Positions 9,194-26,560 of a DNA stretch of 64,000 bases are shown one piece after another. This DNA is from Pohlia nutans (taxonomy: Eukaryota > Streptophyta > Bryopsida > Bryales > Mniaceae). Each line of letters begins with the position of its first letter. Positions within the stretch are counted from its first letter, which is position 1. The translations under genes were made by a program, and so were the position numbers. The notes beneath the pieces are model-generated. The model was not told where the DNA came from. It did no database searches and saw only the letters and a program-made list of their open reading frames with translations. The DNA lies in contig CM040103.1 in the NCBI GenBank assembly GCA_022496805.1, forward strand, positions 3,986,001 through 4,050,000. Reading direction: 5' to 3'.

Positions 9194-10790
9194 CAGTGAC
9201 CTTCAAAAGTGTCCCAATGTTTCTAATTTGGAAGTTTAGTGAGTCACCAAATAGTGATTGCATGCTAGACTGACATGACATCAATTTAGTTACATGCTAT
9301 TATCAGTAAGATAATTGAGGAGCAAGTCTTGCCACTTGTCTCTACATATATGTGCATGGATTGAAGCTCTAGATATTTCCTCTTCATTGGGACAGTTTTG
9401 AAAGTCCATATGAGTGAGTCTTGTGTGCATAGCAAGTGAAGTGTACATGCATTATGAATTGCTTGGTTTATGTTCTGTTGTGTGTATCTGTTCTTCTTGC
9501 GTCATATATTTGTTTTTTTTGTGTTTAACTTCACAAGTGAAAATGGTGAGACCATTGTCCCAAGGGAAGCAACAGAATGTACTCTCTTTGCTTCAAAAAG
9601 GTTGTAGTGTGAGAGAGATAGCAAAGTCTTTGCGTGTTGGTAAATCAAGTGTACAGAGGCTCCGTCAGAAGCATTTTCCAGATGCAAAGCTTTCAGTTGG
9701 AGGTAGACCACGCAAGTTGACAAGTGCAATGGAGCGGTCTTGTGTAACTAGTGTAACTAGAGGGAAGGTGTCTACTGCAAGAGAAGCTACTAAACAGGTG
9801 CAAGAAGTTTTTGGACTACAAGTCAGTGAAGTTACTGTACGTCGTGGACTTTGTAGAGCAGGTTTGCAATCGCATGTGAAAGAAAAGAAACCACATTTGT
9901 CAAGCAATAATATTAGGGCTCGCTTAGAATTTGCCAGAAAGTATCAGCACTGGACTATTGATGATTGGAGTCACGTGATATTCTCAGATGAGACTAAAAT
10001 TAATAGATTTTCTTTAGATGGGAGAGTTTGGTGTTGGGTTCGTGATCCACAAGAACTTTCAGAGCGGACTGTTATTCCGACTGTTAAGTATGGTGGCGGT
10101 TCTGTGATGATATGGGGATGTATGTGTATACATGGACCTGGCATGATGTATAGAATTGAAGGTCGCCTCAATCAGCATGGTTATCAAAAAATCTTGGAAG
10201 AGCATCTCTATGGTACAATTCAAAAATATAATTTAGATGTATCAGAAGTCATATTTCAACACGATAATGCATCTATACATAGCAGTAATAGTATGAAACA
10301 ATGGTTTTCTAGGCAACCTTTTGGTGTCTTATCTTGGCCTGCTCAGTCTCCAGATTTGAATCCTATAGAAAATCTATGGGCGATTTTGAAAAGGAGATTA
10401 AACCGATATGATACACCACCAAAAGGGATACTTGAATTATGGTCTCGTATAGAAGAAACCTTCCCTTCTATCACTGTTGATGATTGCAAGAGAATTATAG
10501 AATCAATGCCCAGACGAATAGCAGCTGTATTAAAATCCAAAGGAAAATGGACAAAGTGGTGAGGGATTTCCATGTTGGACCTTCAAAAGTGTCCCAATAT
10601 ACAGAGTAGCTTTAGGTTTTTTTCCCTTCTCATTGAGTGCTTCAATTTTGTTGGAATTTCTGTAAACAATTAGTACATTGTATGTACTATTTCAGTAAAT
10701 TTATTACCTTCCATTCCATGAGTTTCTCTTACCTACATTGTTTTTTGAATGTAATATGTATAAACATTGGGACAGTTTTGAAGGTCACTG
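9194..10790 (+). mobile_element. Tc1-type transposon, structurally complete
   Basis: The left end CAGTGACCTTCAAAAGTGTC (9194 on) and the right end (to 10790) are inverted repeats of about 29 bases with one mismatch. Both are flanked by TA (9192-9193 and 10791-10792), the target duplication of the Tc1/mariner superfamily. Length is 1,597 bp. Two further inner copies of the end motif lie at about 9387-9408 and 10575-10597, each in the opposite orientation to the nearest outer copy. The element carries one uninterrupted DD34E transposase gene. Confidence 0.93.
9543..10562 (+). CDS. Tc1-type DD34E transposase
   Basis: This is an intact protein of about 339 residues if it starts at ATG 9543 (MVRPLSQGKQ); the frame is open further upstream but that part is hydrophobic and unlike the family. 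Residues 1-110 form a paired helix-turn-helix DNA-binding region, with a GRPR-type hinge at about 54-57. The catalytic triad is visible: D149 in IFSDET, D241 in FQHDNASIH and E276 in SPDLNPIENLW, with 34 residues between the second D and the E. That spacing defines the Tc1 DD34E group rather than the DD39D mariner-like elements usual in plants. There is no frameshift or stop, and length is normal for the family (~340). It cuts and pastes the surrounding element at TA sites in the nucleus. Confidence 0.92.
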   Translation: MVRPLSQGKQQNVLSLLQKGCSVREIAKSLRVGKSSVQRLRQKHFPDAKLSVGGRPRKLTSAMERSCVTSVTRGKVSTAREATKQVQEVFGLQVSEVTVRRGLCRAGLQSHVKEKKPHLSSNNIRARLEFARKYQHWTIDDWSHVIFSDETKINRFSLDGRVWCWVRDPQELSERTVIPTVKYGGGSVMIWGCMCIHGPGMMYRIEGRLNQHGYQKILEEHLYGTIQKYNLDVSEVIFQHDNASIHSSNSMKQWFSRQPFGVLSWPAQSPDLNPIENLWAILKRRLNRYDTPPKGILELWSRIEETFPSITVDDCKRIIESMPRRIAAVLKSKGKWTKW

Positions 10791-10792
10791 TA

Positions 10793-12187
10793 TATCACTA
10801 AAATCAGCGAAGAACATTGCATGTGCTTTTGTAAATAGATAAACAAAACAACAGAAATTAAAGAATTTAGTCTACTGAAAACTGCCAATTTAAGGTTTTT
10901 GTAGGACGTGCAGTTCATCTACGTCCCACTTCTAGTGATGATTTTCAGTTGTATATAACATTTGGAGAATTGCACAGATGCATCATAAAATGCTACTATG
11001 AGGGGTATTTTGAACTTGATGTATGAATAAAAATTTACTCACATTATGATTTTTAAATTCTATCCATACAGTCACGGAAATCTATGATTGCAATCACCAA
11101 TAATTTTTGTATAAATTTTGAAAATCAAAATCAAAAATTCTTTTGTAATTCGATTACAAAGAAGATATTGACTATTTTTAGATGAGATTTGTTGTAATTG
11201 GTTGAAATGTAATACTTTAATTGTTGAGTGATTTTTAGGGATTTTTTGGTTGATTAATTTTGTGAGTTGATTCTTTTAAGATTACTTTTGATTCATTTTG
11301 AATTAAGATCCTAGAAATTTTTGGTGGAACAAGGTGGCATGAAATGAGGCATGAAAATTTTAGAAATCATCCCCTTTATAATCAGATCACACATGTATGA
11401 AGATAATTTCCAATAGAATTTTGTAGTTTTTTTTTACGTGCAAGCAGTACATGACAGATGAGAAAAATCAGCTAACTGAATGAGAAAATTTCTAATTGAA
11501 AAATTCAATTACATGACAAATGACAACTTGTCATTGTGAATTTCAATCGGCTAACTAATTTATTTGTCTTTTTGTTTTTTGTTTTGTTGTTTTGTTATTA
11601 TGTTACAATGAGAAAAATTCTAATTGAAAAATTCAATTACATGACAAATGACAATTTGTCATTGTGAATTTCAATCGGCTAACTAATTTATTTGTCTTTT
11701 TGTCTTTTTGTTTTGTTTTGTTTGTTTTGTTATTAAGTTACGTTGAGATCTCTCTATGTGTCCGTTGGCTGCGCTTTTGCTACCATTAGAAAGCTCTCAA
11801 CGAGGAAGGGTGCACATAGTTTGTTTTGCCACATTTGGGCTTTGTGATGTGAAATTATAGATTTTTAATCAAATTTCATCACCATAAATTAATTTAAATC
11901 ATGAAAAATGGAAATTGGAAGTTTTTGATGTTATTCTTGATATCGTCAAAAAAGCTCTAAACAGGTAAAGGTTCACCAAATTTTTTTCATAGCTTTTGTA
12001 TCTACAGTGTGAAAGTTATGAATATTCAATGGAAATTTTTCACTATAATATGAATTAAATGATGGACAACGTATTCTAAAGACAATTGCAAAAGCATGAG
12101 GAACACGAGGAACATAGGAAACACTAAGAAGTAGAGGGAGTGGTGGGCTTGTAGAACACGGGGAACATCTAGGACAAAAATGTAATG
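10793..12187. other. Intergenic DNA with a tandem duplication and a dispersed repeat
   Basis: No gene is seen. Bases ~10960-11230 are clearly related to 34595-34850 (shared TTTTGAACTTGATGTATGAA and TTGGTTGAAATGTAAT blocks), so both are copies of a dispersed repeat. About 11485-11606 and 11612-11735 are a direct duplication of roughly 125 bases, each copy ending in runs of TTTTGTTTTG. Confidence 0.65.
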
Positions 12188-12189
12188 TA

Positions 12190-13137
12190 CAGTCAGGTAG
12201 GAATTGCTTACGAATTCCCACTGCAGGGAATTCTTTTTTGAAATTTTGAACACTCCGTATGTACTAAAAAATGATCCGATTTGGAAACCACAAAGTGCGT
12301 TGGAATCACATCGGCGTGTACTAAAATATCATTATAAATTTACACATGTAATAGTGACATTTATACAACAAGTTAAAAATAATATATACACTATCTACCA
12401 TTGAGTGCTCTTACCGTTTGCTTCAGTTACAGTGTCCATTTTAGCAAGAAAAAAAATGAAATGAGTGTTTGAAGTTGTTTTTGAAATACTTGAGTTCATA
12501 CTTGTTGGATGATTTTTATCATTTCATCATTCTCCTTACTAATTTCTTCTTTTGTAATAGTGTAGGGGCTTTCATGGATTTTGATAAAAGTCCATTAATC
12601 TGTCATCATTCCTTCAACTAAACAATCAGTAGTTCATTTTGTGGAACTTATTTATGAAAATCTATTTGATTGGCTTCTATTTTATGCACAATAGACCTAT
12701 TCAATTCACATTGATGGAGGATAGTGATTCAATACACTGTAGTAGATATCATGATGATTGGAGACAAGCCCATGGAATCAAAAAGATTATGAAGGAAAAA
12801 GATGAAATGATACACATCATTCAAGAAGTATGAGCTCAAGTATCTAAAAATAACTTCAAACACTCATTTCAATTTTTCTTGCTAAAATGGACACTGTAAC
12901 TGAAGCAAACGGTGAGAGCACTCAATGGTAGATAGTGTATATATTATTGTTAACTTGTTGTATAACTTTCACTAATACATGTGTAAATTTATAATGATAT
13001 CGTAGTACACGCCGATGTGATTCCAACGCACTTTGCAGTTTCCAAATTGGATCATTTTTGAGTACACATGGAGTGTTCAAAGTTTCAAAAAAAAACTTCC
13101 TTGCAGTGGGAATTCGTAAGCAATTCCTACCTGACTG
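12190..13137. mobile_element. Foldback element with long terminal inverted repeats
   Basis: The ends CAGTCAGGTAGGAATTGC and its inverse, GCAATTCCTACCTGACTG, are each next to TA (12188-12189, 13138-13139). The inverted repeats extend about 370 bases inward (to ~12560 and from ~12770) with scattered mismatches. The ~200-base centre has no recognisable protein. TA duplication and CAGT ends suggest a Tc1/mariner-type non-autonomous derivative. Confidence 0.85.
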
Positions 13138-13149
13138 TACAATGTTAAA

Positions 13150-13330
13150 TTGTCAAGTATAGTTGGTATCTTGAGGGGCAGAGTTGATTTGATACTTAGA
13201 GGGGTAGAGTAAGTCTTATGCCTTGAGGGATAAAGTAGATTTGATATCTTGAGGGGTGTAGTTGATTTCATATCCTGTTGGATATAGTCGATACCTTGTG
13301 GAGTATAGTTAAGACCCTCAAGGGTAGATC
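13150..13330 (+). repeat. Short degenerate tandem repeat
   Basis: About five copies of a ~30-base unit with the core TATCTTGAGGGGTAGAGTTGA follow directly after the foldback element. Copies differ at several positions. No coding potential. Confidence 0.6.
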
Positions 13331-13667
13331 TTCATTGTATTATAGGGATCAAGGCGTTTATATGGTACGGATGAGTGAAAAAAAAATTTGTTCGAAGTGA
13401 TGGATTTTTTGCGAAATGGATTTTGAAAATTTTTAATTGACTTTTCGTAAATAACATTTGAATGTACAAGATTTTGAAGGTTTAAGGGTGTAAGGGATAT
13501 TCACACACTGATACTTTGGTGGGTTTATTTTTGGATTACAAGGTTAGTGCTCTGCTACGACTATATTAGTAAAAAACATGATGAAGTGTTTCAATTAAGT
13601 GTAGTGTAAAATAGAGAGTATATAATAAAAACTTCATTATTCAAATTTTTGGGTGATCTAATGTGAT

Positions 13668-13934
13668 TACCGTAACACCATAGCAGGTTCGCCACCTGGC
13701 GAACGAATATTTTTTTTTTTGAAAAAATAAGGATCGCCTCTCAAAAACTGAATTTCTCAATTCTCGTTTTTTCGCAAAAATTCAGTAAAAATGACCTCAA
13801 ATAGCTTAGAAATAACAAAATATTTCAAAATCTGATTTATTCTATTTTCGTTCTTCTGTCTACAGAATTTTCTAATTTTTACGTTTTTTATTTTTAGAAT
13901 TATTTTAGGACGAACCTGCTATGGTAGTACGGTA
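13668..13934. mobile_element. MITE with ACCATAGCAGGTTCG ends
   Basis: A 24-base inverted repeat with two mismatches (core ACCATAGCAGGTTCG, inverse CGAACCTGCTATGGT) bounds a ~265-bp AT-rich segment without ORFs. It lies just upstream of the recognisable part of the NVL-like gene and may sit in its promoter or first intron. Confidence 0.75.
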
Positions 13935-14000
13935 GGTGTTGAATAGTTATGAATTTATTTTCCAAAATTAGAATCATTCTAGTCTATGAAGTAACTTTAT

Positions 14001-19513
<5,513 letters not shown>

Positions 19514-19939
19514 CAATTTTGAGCTTTCAACACTCATAGCAGAAGTTAGCCTTCAATTGTACTTTCATGGTAATGAGATTTCTGCAGACTCTTTTTTTTT
19601 ACATCCCATTAGAAGGCACAAGGGCTTTCTGGTTGACCTTGAAGCTGTTTTTCTCATGGTTTTCATCCGAGATGCAGCAATGTTTGAGTTGCACAATTCC
19701 AATTCGATCAGCCAATTATGACCAGCAATTCCAATTGTTGTGAATCACACAATTCCAATTCAATCAGCCTCATGCCCTCTTCGTTTTTTTTGGAGTCAAA
19801 TGTCAGTTTTAATAGGTTGGTTAATCTCTGCTGCTACAACATGGATATCAGAAATGTGTTAACTTGGACCTAACAACCGAAGGAAGTGAAGTCTCTAATG
19901 CAACTGTTGTGCCCTAAATATATACTAAAGCCTCCTATT

Positions 19940-20693
19940 CTATCAAAGTGAAGTTAGACCATATAATAAGGAAGAAGGGTGTTTTTTGTGTGTATGTCCG
20001 CGCATGACATTTTACACATGGAATAAGTGGTTATTTGACTAAGTTCCGGAGTCGAACCTGCTTGGAGCGTTCTTGGCATTCTGCGAGTGTTCTTGAAATT
20101 GTTGCGCAGCTTTTTGGTTGCGCCGTGCTTGTTTCTCGCTTGCTTTTTGTGATTGATTGTTCCATTCCACAAGTGTTCTTGGATTGAGCTCGCCGAAGGA
20201 ATGCAGCTGACCAACGGTGAAGCCTCAGAATTGTTTTGCTCCAAGCGAACAGGATTTAATAACTGGTTGCGCTTTGCTTGATGCTTGCTTTCTTTGCGCT
20301 TTGCTTGTTTCTCGCTCGCTTTCTTTGATTGATTGTCCATTCCACAGGTGCTCTTGGATCGAGCTCGCAGAAGGAACGCAGCTGACCGACAGTGAAGCCT
20401 CAAAATTATTTTGCTCCAAGCAAACAGGATTTAATAATTGGTTGCGCTTTGCTTGTTGCTCGCTTTCTGTGAATGAGCACAGAAGACGAAGATTTTCAAC
20501 ACTGAAGTTGGGAATCATGAAGAAGATGCAGACGAAAGATTTATAGGCCAGTGAGAATGTAGCAAGCCTGCATACACACAACTTTAACAACTGCATCTCT
20601 AACTGCACGAACATCACTACCAAGCCTACTTAGAGCTTTTGATATTTATTTTGAAATTTTTTATGTGCCGGTGGCCGGCACGGGTCAAGCTAG
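19940..20693 (+). mobile_element. Non-autonomous Helitron, 3' end well defined
   Basis: The right end has the Helitron signature: a GC-rich hairpin, GTGCCGG-TGG-CCGGCAC at 20665-20681, then a short spacer and terminal CTAG at 20690-20693 followed by T. The 5' end is uncertain; a TC after an A near 19940-19946 is one candidate. No Rep or helicase domain is present. The interior contains a duplicated segment (about 20163-20300 and 20342-20460, both with AGGATTTAATAA and TTGGTTGCGCTTTGCTTG or similar). It lies 430-1,180 bases after the NVL-like stop codon. Confidence 0.72.
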
Positions 20694-21024
20694 TATTTAA
20701 TAAGCCCTGAATATCCAAAAAATGGAAAAATTTGCCAGATCATGAAGCTCATATAAAAGGTTTGTTTCTTAAAACACATGTACTGTACATATTATGGTGA
20801 TTTAGTGAAACATGAAATTTTTATCCCAAAAATAGTGTGGAAAGGGTAAAAACCATTAAAATATCATTTTTTGCAACAAACATGTTTTTTACTATTATTA
20901 TTACAAAAAAATTAATGCATCAAAAATGAATAATTTTGCACAATAAATTTGATGGACATCATAATTAGATAAGAAGAAAGTTGAAATTGAATTTTTTTCC
21001 TAAATAAAGATATTTTAACCATTA

Positions 21025-21315
21025 CATTAGAAGAAATATATAGGGCCTCAAAAAGGCCTCCACTTTGAATCAGCTGAATTCACTTGGCCGGGTTTTAAAA
21101 AATTAATATATTTTTCTTTACAAAAAACAAAAAAATTGCAGTTTGACGTGGCAGACGGTCTGCCATGTCAAGCTGCAATTTTATTATTATTATTTGAAAA
21201 AATAATAATTATTTTGTTTTTTTATTTTTGATTGTTTGTTGTTGGTTTACTACTCATCATCAGTTTGACAAATGAAAAGGGCCTTCTTGAGGCCTTATAT
21301 CTCTCCTAATGCATT
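21025..21315. mobile_element. MITE with AAGGCCTCAAGAAGGCC ends and internal hairpin
   Basis: The inverted ends span about 33 bases (CATTAGAAGA...GGGCCTCAAAAAGGCC against the right end). Inside, about 21136-21179, is a strong hairpin with arms TTGCAGTTTGACGTGGCAGAC and its near inverse. There is no ORF. Confidence 0.75.
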
Positions 21316-23015
21316 TACTAAGGTGGTTATTCCATAATTCCGAATTGGCGCCTTAAACCAACAGCTAGGGACATTTTTCACAATCAATGCTGCAATGATG
21401 TTGGTTGTAACATGAATAATAGTTGGTAATAGGTTCTCTTTTGTTGGTTTTAGGATCTTTAGTGTGTGCAATACAAATCTTCTTTAGACAGTAACAACTC
21501 TACCTATGTGATGTGAATGGGATGTGTCATGCTTTAATTTTGAAAATTTATAACTAATTCATTCTTCATCCAAAAATTATGTTTCAACTTGTGTTGTAAT
21601 CTATTTCTTCTTGCCTAATTCTAAAAAAAAAATACTAAATAATATCAATGTCTTATATCCATATTTCTTATTCAGTTGGAAATGAGGTAACCGCCTTACA
21701 TTCACTATTTTAAAAAGTTGTACCTAATTTTGAAGCCTTTTAGTCACCCGTACCATGATCAGTGTAATGGCATTTTGGATGAATGAATCCTAAAGGGATG
21801 TAGACGCTAACTATATGTGATGATAGCTATTGTGTAAACAGTGATAGAGTCAATATGTAGTTGTGTGAAACTGAAGTGAACACTAAAGTGGATGAGTTGT
21901 GCTTAGAAGTTGGAGAGCTCTATTTAAAAGGATGCCTTGGAGAGCTTAAATTAAGATATGCAGTGGAGTTCGAGGTGGAGTTAGACAACTCTAAGATAAG
22001 GACAAGTGCACTTGAGTTAAAAACTTCTACGCGTGGTTTTTGATATAAAGATATTCGTTATATGAAAACTTTTCGGAGATTTTGAGACGGAATGCTAGTT
22101 ATTCAAAAATTCAATTTTTAAAATAGTAATTGAAACTAAAAAATAATAATGCTCAAATAGTGATTCTATAATGAAATTGTAAAAATTGATGTTGTTACCT
22201 ATTTATTAAAAAAATACTAGTAAAGAGATGAAACAATTTATCTTCAAATCGAAGATAAAAACGAGACTACAAAAAGTCTCAATATAAAAAATATGGCCTT
22301 ATATAGAACATTTCAAAAAGATGAGCTCTAAAACTTACACTGGCTAGGACTACTACTTTGGAGAGTGGAACCAAAAATAAAACACCAAAACTAAAAGTAA
22401 TGTCTTAGACTAAAGTGATAGTTATCTCTGCTATAAGAATTGAGATGAAAGGTAGAGTCTTCTATCATTCTATAGTTGGGTGGTTAAGCTATTGTATTGC
22501 TCTTAGAGCTTGTACTTATATTTATATATACATTAATAAATATATCGTGTTAGGTGATTATCATGTATGAGAGCTAGTAGTTGTAGACCTTAGGTTTTAT
22601 TTTATTCTATCTTTTTCATAAGAGGTCCATAAGAAAGTAAAAAAACGGCACAAGGCCACACTAGTCATTTATTCTATGTGGCCATGCTTTGGATGGATAT
22701 CATAAGAAGTAGGTCATTTTCTCATATGGTAACCAAATACTCAACTTTCATACTTTTACTTTTATTTATTTTTAATTTGATTACAGAGTATACTTTTATT
22801 TTTATTTATTTTAAAGTTTATTTTTAACTTCGATGCATTTACTTTTCTTTGCTTTTACTTTTAGGATAATTGACTATTAGTAGCTATGAATTTTATTTTA
22901 GAGTCATTTTTTCTCACATAAGGGGTTAGAACGCATGAAGGAAAATTGCTACTAGGATTCACTACTTTCTAAATTGACTACATTCTAGATTGAGTTGAGG
23001 TAAGGTATTAAAGAA
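21316..23015. other. AT-rich intergenic DNA upstream of the SF1-like gene
   Basis: No gene was found. A stretch near 21860-22040 containing GGAGTTAGACAACTC-like units resembles the repeat at 46076-46240. A short segment near 22440-22500 (TAGTTGGGTGGTTAAGC) resembles 46425-46450, so both places may hold remnants of the same old retroelement. The SF1-like promoter must lie here, but no clear TATA box was singled out. Confidence 0.5.
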
Positions 23016-24629
23016 ATGGATATTAAAACTAGTGCAGCTGTGGAAGCCGATGTGTTTTTGGCCGGCCTTGCATCTCAATGGATGCAACAACCATCATATC
23101 AGTCAGAAATATATGATCATTATAAAAAAATTAATGAGAAGCATGAAATTTTTAAAAATTATGAAGTAGTTGTGGAAGAACACCATGGGGTTGACCAAGC
23201 TAAAGCGCTTCATCATGAGGGAGGGAACAAATTCAAAGACGATCCAAATATTGATTTATATAGAGATGGTAATTTTAGAAAGAAGCGACAAAGACGTTGG
23301 GGTCCTGAAAAAGAGGTTGAGGACAAGAAACGGAACTCTCGATGGACTACTGAGTTACCGAAAGTAAATCCATGGCTTGGTCAAATTCAAATGCCTGATT
23401 TGGATCCAGAGCTGCAAGCACTACATATCAAATTATTTGATCTTAACCAAAAGTTGCAAACTAATATGGTGTTTGATGATGGTATCCGTTCTCCTTCTCC
23501 GGAGCCGTTATATGACAACATGGGCATAAGGATTAACACGCGAGAGTCTAGAGCTAGAGAGAAGCTGACAGTTGAAAGACAGAAAGTGATTTCTATGTTG
23601 ATTAAAAAAGACCCTGCATTTAAGGCTCCGACTGATTACAAATCATTGAAGTACCACAAAAAGCTCTATATTCCAGTGAAAGAGTATCCAGGGTACAACT
23701 TTATGGGCTTAATTATTGGACCTCGTGGTAATACTCAGAAGCAAATGGAGAAGGAAACCGGTGCAAAGATTGTCATACGAGGGAAAGGATCTGTCAAAGA
23801 AGGAAGTTATGCTCGGAAGAGAATGAAGCACGAGCCTTCAGAAAATGAAGATTTGCATGTTTTGGTTGAAGCAGATACAGAGGATGCAGTGGAAAAGGCC
23901 GTAGTTATGGTTGAAAAGTTATTGGTACCGGTCGAAGGACTAAATGAACATAAACAAGCTCAATTGCGGTTTCTTGCAATCTTGAACGGAACCATACGAG
24001 ATGGTGAACGTTGCCGTCATTGTGGTGAACATGGGCACATGCAGTACTCTTGTGCAACACATAGGCACTCCACATTTAAGAGTGATGTTTTGTGCCGCAC
24101 TTGTGGAAATGGTAGTCATCCGACAATTGATTGTCCTTTAAAAGGATCTGCACAGAGTAACAAGTTGGAGGATGAAATCAACAACTTCCTTGCTGAACTT
24201 GGTGAAGGTGGTCCTGATGGAATTAGAACGGCTTCACTTGTAGGTAATGGCGGTGGCGGTTGCGAGGTTCACTCTAGTCAACAATCAAGTCACACTTTGG
24301 TATTATGTAAACCTCAGAGACTCCCTCCACCCCAATTGCAAAGGAGTATGCCTCCTTGGAGGCCTCTTGCAGGTGGTGGTCATTATATGACTTATCCTTC
24401 ATGGATTGCTTCTCATGGCCCTATGCAACAATACAATCCATATGGCCCTCCTCCATCTGGTTCTAATTCAAGTGGTCCTTTGCCCAATTCATATTTTACC
24501 CCTCAAGGGCAAGGTTATCATGAAACCCCTTTTGGTCAATACGGTGGACCGTATAATAACTATACGAGTAGACCACCTCCTCATGTCTATGCCAATAACT
24601 CAGCCACTTGGGGTATGCCGAGAAGTTGA
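23016..24629 (+). CDS. SF1/branchpoint-binding-like splicing factor, intronless, no RRM
   Basis: A 537-residue protein in one uninterrupted frame. Residues 89-97 (KKRQRRWGP) resemble the U2AF-ligand motif by which SF1 binds U2AF65. SPSP at 159-162 matches the phosphorylated motif of SF1. A KH-QUA2 domain (about 215-325) has the GPRG loop at 235-238 for reading the intron branchpoint. Two CCHC zinc knuckles follow: C333-C336-H341-C346 and C360-C363-H368-C373. The tail from ~425 is rich in Pro, Gly and Tyr. Plant SF1 proteins known to me carry an RRM after the knuckles; here none is visible and the protein is shorter. The absence of introns, when neighbouring genes have many, suggests a retrocopy, although SF1 coding regions in plants can be intron-poor. 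The frame is intact, so it is probably functional. Confidence 0.9.
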   Translation: MDIKTSAAVEADVFLAGLASQWMQQPSYQSEIYDHYKKINEKHEIFKNYEVVVEEHHGVDQAKALHHEGGNKFKDDPNIDLYRDGNFRKKRQRRWGPEKEVEDKKRNSRWTTELPKVNPWLGQIQMPDLDPELQALHIKLFDLNQKLQTNMVFDDGIRSPSPEPLYDNMGIRINTRESRAREKLTVERQKVISMLIKKDPAFKAPTDYKSLKYHKKLYIPVKEYPGYNFMGLIIGPRGNTQKQMEKETGAKIVIRGKGSVKEGSYARKRMKHEPSENEDLHVLVEADTEDAVEKAVVMVEKLLVPVEGLNEHKQAQLRFLAILNGTIRDGERCRHCGEHGHMQYSCATHRHSTFKSDVLCRTCGNGSHPTIDCPLKGSAQSNKLEDEINNFLAELGEGGPDGIRTASLVGNGGGGCEVHSSQQSSHTLVLCKPQRLPPPQLQRSMPPWRPLAGGGHYMTYPSWIASHGPMQQYNPYGPPPSGSNSSGPLPNSYFTPQGQGYHETPFGQYGGPYNNYTSRPPPHVYANNSATWGMPRS

Positions 24630-26389
24630 AACTAACTTAGGGTATATTGGAGTCATTACACATGGTTATGATAAACAACTTATTCCTTTCTCTTTTATTT
24701 GAGATTGTATGATTCACATTATGTTGATCATGTTGTCAAATTAATTAATTGGATTGGTCTAAACAAGCTTTTAGAGGACTAAAAGCAACAACGTATTGGC
24801 CCCACGTACTTGAAGATTATATCATTAGAGGTAGATTTAGGGTTTTTGCTACAAATGGACACACTCAACAAGGCAAGAAAGAAGACCTACTGCAGAGAAG
24901 TTCCAACTTGAAGCATTGGAGTGAATCCTAACTTGGTTGTTCTTTAAAATACTAATGTTGATTCATGTGCTAGATCCTCGTGGTTTCTTCATTTGAGTGC
25001 AAGTTTTTGTTAATCTTTATATGACACTTGCTTTTGTGTTTTTACTACATATTGATATAGGCTTCGTGATTTGCAATGACAAGTAGCATTGAGAATGCTA
25101 ACATGATGACAGTTGCATGTGCTAACAAAATTTTCTATTGCAGGGCTAACATTTAGTGATTAATAGGAACTCAAAGTGATTCAAGTTGTAATAATGTGTT
25201 GTTGCTAATAAGTTCAATATATTGACATTATTTTAGAACTAGTACATGTTTTTCATGATGTTTTGTGTGATGTTGACATTGATGCTTACCACGGTATGTA
25301 TATATGAATTAGTACTAACATAAGAGCACTCAACAATTGAATGGATAAAGAAGGTTTGACATAAAGGATTTCTACCTGCAAGCGGCAAGTGGTAATAAAA
25401 CAACACAGGTAAGTTGAGACACTGCATTGCACCAAACATTTCCCCTTCTCACTAAGCGCTCTCCACCCACCTCATCCTTCTCAACAAAAATCTCTTTTGC
25501 ATTGAAAATTTCTACTTGATTCATTCCTTAGATCAATGAAAACTATCATATATGGCGGGTGTTCTAACAGTTTTGTTACTGATTTGAGCTCAAACCAGAT
25601 TGGCACATTTGTCTTCTTGGCCATTGGTTACAACAGTTGAACAATTCAAAAATTAATTCAAGACATAGTCAAGCTTCTTGCAAGATCAACATATCTCTTC
25701 ATTAAAAAACTCTTCAAAGTGGGACTTACAGTACAAAATCAGGGACCGATAAATCTCTCTGCAAATCAGTCAGCATTAAGGTCAAAAACCTACAATTTCT
25801 TGTTATATAGTATTTACATCTGATGATTATTCAAAGTGATTTGTCTAATTCAGCCTTATTACCAAATTCAGACATACTCTGTCCTTCATTATTCTCTGTG
25901 CAACCAATCTATAACAGTACATCTCATCATTCAAGAGGCCCGACACCTGCTTGCAAAGACTCACTAAGCACAACCGAGGGTCCAACAAATATGAACAAGG
26001 ATCAAGTAAAAAGACAGAATTTAATCCTACTCGTGATATACTGTACATTGCTTCTCTCAATTTGCTCCATTACTTGAGGTTGTTTGTAGCGTTTAACTCT
26101 TAAAGGTCCCTTGGGGATAGCAGATACATTGGTGTATATTTGGCATTTGTTATACGTAAGAAGCTCCAAATTGAGACCCTGATAGATCATTAGAACCATG
26201 GTAGTATGAATTTCAACTTCACTTTTGATTTAGAGCATTGGAAGTTAGGAACCATGCTAAATACAACAAAATATTGATGTATAATACTGACCAGAACGGC
26301 TTCTTAGACCTTCAAGGGTTAAGCCAAAGGGAGAAACAAACCACCGACACTAATCTTTACTTATCATTGGTATGTATAGCCAACAATTC
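24630..26389. other. Intergenic DNA, no gene recognised
   Basis: Only short open frames without family motifs occur. The first ~200 bases are probably the 3' UTR of the SF1-like gene. No repeats with clear ends were found. Confidence 0.5.
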
Positions 26390-26394
26390 ATTAG

Positions 26395-26560
26395 AAAGCC
26401 AGATATTTGTAGTAAAAGTAAATTGTAAATCGCCAAAAAATGCTTTCTGTTTTTCAAGTTTCAATTTTCAAATCGCCAACAGGACTCCCTGGAAAAATTT
26501 GAAAAATTTGAAAAAAAAAAAAAAAAAAAAAAAAAAACCACTGGTTGAGCCGGATTCGCC
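26395..26560 (-). repeat. Partial duplicate of the kinase leader sequence
   Basis: This stretch, including CAAGTTTCAATTTTCAAATCG, an A-run of about 28 bases and CCACTGG, parallels the inverse of 28795-28900 just upstream of the kinase pseudogene. It is a diverged copy of the same segment, without the kinase body. Confidence 0.65.

Noticed and set aside
12639..12833. 64-codon ORF in the foldback centre
   Set aside because: Too short, no family features, no start context or splice partners.
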